Source: Paracoccaceae bacterium (lineage in GTDB: Bacteria > Pseudomonadota > Alphaproteobacteria > Rhodobacterales > Rhodobacteraceae). From it: a stretch of DNA of 8,416 nt. The position numbers and the translations under genes were made by a program. Shown here piece by piece: positions 6,865 through 8,416 of the stretch. The stretch lies in the NCBI GenBank assembly GCA_027030435.1, contig JALVEX010000335.1:1-8416 (forward strand), in the 5' to 3' direction. The notes under the pieces were generated by a model, which saw nothing but the letters and a program-made list of their open reading frames with translations, was not told where the DNA came from and did not search any database. Within the stretch, counting starts at the first letter, position 1, and the number at the start of each line of letters is the position of its first letter.

Positions 6865-6893
6865 GTCGGCTTAGCCGACGACCACCGTTTTTT
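6865..6893 (+). terminator. Probable intrinsic terminator of the DedA/ATP-grasp operon
   Basis: A perfect 6-base stem GTCGGC (6865-6870) and GCCGAC (6874-6879) encloses a TTA loop. Six Ts (6888-6893) follow after an 8-base gap. The position, 23 bases after the last stop of the operon, is right for its end. The gap between stem and T-run is longer than in a classical intrinsic terminator, which lowers confidence. No matching T-run lies on the other strand, so it probably does not serve the RTX gene that converges from the right. Confidence 0.45.
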
Positions 6894-6969
6894 CTGACCA
6901 GCACCCATAAATCATGAACGAATGGGCGAAACAAGGGCCGAACACATGCCGGTTGCCGCTCGTCGCCCC

Positions 6970-7728
6970 TCACGTGCCGATTGCCGTGATGATGATATCT
7001 TCGTCGGCCAATATGGCCCCCACGCCTTCCAGCGTCACCTGAACCCCGGAACTTGTGGTGATGACAAGCCCGCTCGCGGTGAGTGTCTGGGTGAAGGTCT
7101 CGGTTGCGGGATCGGCGACTTCCACATAAAGCGCATCTTCAGCCGGGTTGAAATCCATGACAGAGACACTCCCCCCGGCGGCATGGAAGCTGTCGGAACC
7201 ATTCTCACCCCAGCCCTGATCGCCATCGCCAAGATAGAGCGTATCATTCCCGTTGCCACCAAGCAGCTGATCCTGCGCGCCGTCATTCACATCCGCGCCT
7301 GTGCCCCCGCTGAGGACATCATCCCCGCCCGAGCCCTTGACGTAATCGGCCCCGGCGCCGCCATCGAGCACGTCATCGCCCGCCTCGCCGCCGAGCGTAT
7401 CATCGCCGGCGCCGCCCTTGACGACATCATTGCCCTCTTCGCCGTGAAGATCATCCTGCCCGTCGCCCCCGAGCAGCGTGTCATCGCCCGCGCCGCCGAT
7501 CACCGTATCGCTCCCGGCGCCGCCATCTATGTAATCATTGCCTCCGCCGCCGGACAGGCCGTCATCCCCGGCAAAGCCGTGGATCACATCGCCCCCGTCG
7601 GTGCCGGAAAGATCATCCTGACCGTTGGTGCCGTCAATATCACCTTCATGACTCGTATCTTCGCTTCCCCCAAGTCCGGCAACGGACAGAGGGACAACCA
7701 GGCCAAGAAGCAACAATATCGGTTCCAA
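6970..7728 (-). CDS. Small RTX (hemolysin-type) calcium-binding repeat protein
   Basis: A 252-residue protein built mainly of RTX nonapeptides (consensus GGxGxDxLx), which bind calcium and fold into a beta-roll. Residues 33-149 hold 13 back-to-back nonapeptides, such as GGAGDDTLL, GGAGADYVK and GEAGDDVLD. A two-residue-deleted unit (GAQDQLL) follows, then two to three more degenerate units to about residue 180. Residues 188-252 (SVMDFNPAEDALYVEV to the end) form a beta-rich C-terminal domain with the DFNPAEDxL motif common in alphaproteobacterial RTX proteins, probably carrying the uncleaved type I secretion signal. The N-terminus (MEPILLLLGLVVPLSVAGL) is a single hydrophobic helix, followed by an acidic linker. 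The TTG start at 7728 is supported by GAGGT 6 bases upstream. It is very acidic. No secretion genes lie nearby. The role, such as surface adhesin or matrix protein, is unknown. Confidence 0.88.
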   Translation of the reverse strand: MEPILLLLGLVVPLSVAGLGGSEDTSHEGDIDGTNGQDDLSGTDGGDVIHGFAGDDGLSGGGGNDYIDGGAGSDTVIGGAGDDTLLGGDGQDDLHGEEGNDVVKGGAGDDTLGGEAGDDVLDGGAGADYVKGSGGDDVLSGGTGADVNDGAQDQLLGGNGNDTLYLGDGDQGWGENGSDSFHAAGGSVSVMDFNPAEDALYVEVADPATETFTQTLTASGLVITTSSGVQVTLEGVGAILADEDIIITAIGT

Positions 7729-7734
7729 GAGACT

Positions 7735-7739
7735 ACCTC
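7735..7739 (-). promoter_or_regulatory. Shine-Dalgarno site fixing the TTG start of the RTX gene
   Basis: GAGGT on the minus strand is separated by 6 bases from TTG 7728. This is good spacing and decides in favour of the rare TTG over downstream TTG and GTG codons, which would remove part of the hydrophobic N-terminus. Confidence 0.6.
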
Positions 7740-7821
7740 GTTTTGACGCTCACCCACACAAAATCCGCTAAAATCCTTACCAAATGCAGAACAAAATGAA
7801 AGGAAAATGCGGCAATATGCT

Positions 7822-7868
7822 TAATTCCCGTCACATTTGCCCGGAATTAGACACAATGTTGTCACATT
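7822..7868. repeat. Short inverted and direct repeats upstream of the RTX gene
   Basis: In this AT-rich stretch, TAATTCC (7822-7828) and GGAATTA (7843-7849) form a perfect inverted repeat with a 14-base spacer. GTCACATT occurs twice in direct orientation (7830-7837 and 7861-7868), 31 bases apart or about three helical turns. GACA/TGTC half-sites flank 6 bases at 7850-7863. The cluster lies 95-140 bases before the RTX start and could be an operator region. I found no convincing -35/-10 pair for the RTX gene on the minus strand. The rest of the 196-base gap shows nothing else. Confidence 0.35.
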
Positions 7869-7924
7869 CTACTCAATCATTCCCTTTGGTCCCTCCTCGC
7901 TCCGCCCGATCGCCAACAGCCGAA

Positions 7925-8416
7925 TCACCGTTGCGCAAGGCACCTTGCGGCAGCATCGCAACGGCCCGGCCCCGCCTGTGAAAGCGCCCCGGGGGAGAGC
8001 TCCCGCAGCAGTTTTTCCAGGATCGCGCGGCGGAAATCGTGATAGTCCCGCGCCCGCATCACGAAACTGCCGTTGCCGGCGATCAGCCGGGCGCGATACC
8101 AGAGGTGGAGACCGGCATATTCGTTCTCTATCGCAAGCCCGTTCACCGTCACGCCGGCGCGTTTCGCGGCTTCGCGCGCGGCGGGCAGTTCAATCGCGCC
8201 TTCCTTCCAGGGCTTCGATTCCGGGCCGTCGCCGGAAACATCCACCACCAGGCGGCGCGCGGGCGTGGGCTCAGCGGCCAGCATGTCCAGCGCGAAGGCG
8301 AGCGCTTCGCCGATCCCCGTGCCCCCGCCGCCGATCGCGGGCACGCCCGGGGCCTGGACATTGAAGGCCTCCACCTCCCGCGCGAAGGCCTCGAGGCTTC
8401 CCGGCGGACCGAGAAG
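7925..8416 (-). CDS. DUF1194 (von Willebrand factor A-like) domain protein, N-terminus cut by window edge
   Basis: The minus-strand frame is open from the right edge to TGA at 7925-7927, giving 163 residues with no start inside the window that must be the true one. The segment matches the C-terminal half of DUF1194 proteins: GGGGTGIGEALAFALDML, then RRLVVDVSGDGPESK, AAREAAKRAGVTVNGLAIEN, LWYRARLIAGNGSFVMRARDYHDF and RRAILEKLLREL. The family has a VWA-like fold and is usually exported. The metal-site DxSxS motif should lie in the missing N-terminal part. The last 20 or so residues (SPGALSQAG onward, with two Cys) are not a recognised domain. The gene has the same orientation as the RTX gene but is separated from it by 196 bases, so co-transcription is uncertain. 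The cellular role of DUF1194 is not known. Confidence 0.82.
   Translation of the reverse strand, partial: LLGPPGSLEAFAREVEAFNVQAPGVPAIGGGGTGIGEALAFALDMLAAEPTPARRLVVDVSGDGPESKPWKEGAIELPAAREAAKRAGVTVNGLAIENEYAGLHLWYRARLIAGNGSFVMRARDYHDFRRAILEKLLRELSPGALSQAGPGRCDAAARCLAQR

Noticed and set aside
7340..7640. Periodic repeats that might look like a CRISPR or tandem DNA repeat
   Set aside because: The 27-base periodicity is explained by the nine-residue RTX protein repeats and the units vary at codon level.
6922..7746. Plus-strand frame of 274 codons with Ile/Ala-rich repeats
   Set aside because: The periodicity is the reverse complement of the RTX nonapeptide repeats. The minus strand gives the known GGxGxDxLx repeat and has a ribosome site.
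7934..7949. Hairpin CGCAAGG-CA-CCTTGCG at the end of the DUF1194 gene
   Set aside because: The loop of two bases is too tight and no T-run follows on the minus strand. It lies inside the coding sequence, so it was not called a terminator.
7784..7981. Plus-strand 65-codon frame in the RTX upstream region
   Set aside because: It has no ribosome site, runs into the antisense of the DUF1194 gene and resembles no known protein.

Overview
The window is GC-rich with short intergenic gaps and tightly overlapping genes. Its protein set points to an alphaproteobacterium, most likely a Rhodobacteraceae (Roseobacter/Rhodobacter-like) chromosome: a ParE of alphaproteobacterial type, a UgpB-type binding protein beside a LysR regulator, a small RTX protein and a DUF1194 protein. 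The taxon is inferred from protein resemblance only. No tRNA, rRNA, CRISPR array, insertion sequence or phage gene was seen.

Layout. (1) Positions 1-1091, minus strand: ugpB, the periplasmic glycerol-3-phosphate binding protein, cut by the left edge before its C-terminus. (2) Positions 1092-1280: a divergent control region with a Pho-box-like site facing ugpB, a LysR-type T-N11-A palindrome and a sigma70-like promoter facing the LysR gene. (3) Positions 1281-2192, plus: a LysR-family regulator. (4) Positions 2210-4784, plus: a promoter, parE (topoisomerase IV subunit B) and an overlapping gamma-glutamylcyclotransferase-like gene. (5) Positions 4837-6841, plus: a second promoter, then three genes joined by two 4-base stop/start overlaps: a DedA-family membrane protein, a membrane-anchored ATP-grasp ligase, and a 58-residue two-helix membrane protein that starts with GTG. 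A hairpin plus T-run follows. (6) Positions 6970-7728, minus: a small RTX calcium-binding repeat protein starting at TTG, with an AT-rich upstream region rich in short repeats. (7) Positions 7925-8416, minus: the C-terminal part of a DUF1194 (von Willebrand A-like) protein cut by the right edge.

How the genes work together. ugpB and the LysR gene share a control region, which suggests joint control by phosphate status and a LysR ligand. parE is housekeeping, and the cyclotransferase behind it is probably translationally coupled to it. The DedA/ATP-grasp/small membrane protein cluster is the best candidate here for an uncharacterised system. All three products look membrane-associated and co-translated, which fits an envelope or lipid-linked ligation or transport function, but no substrate can be read from the sequence.
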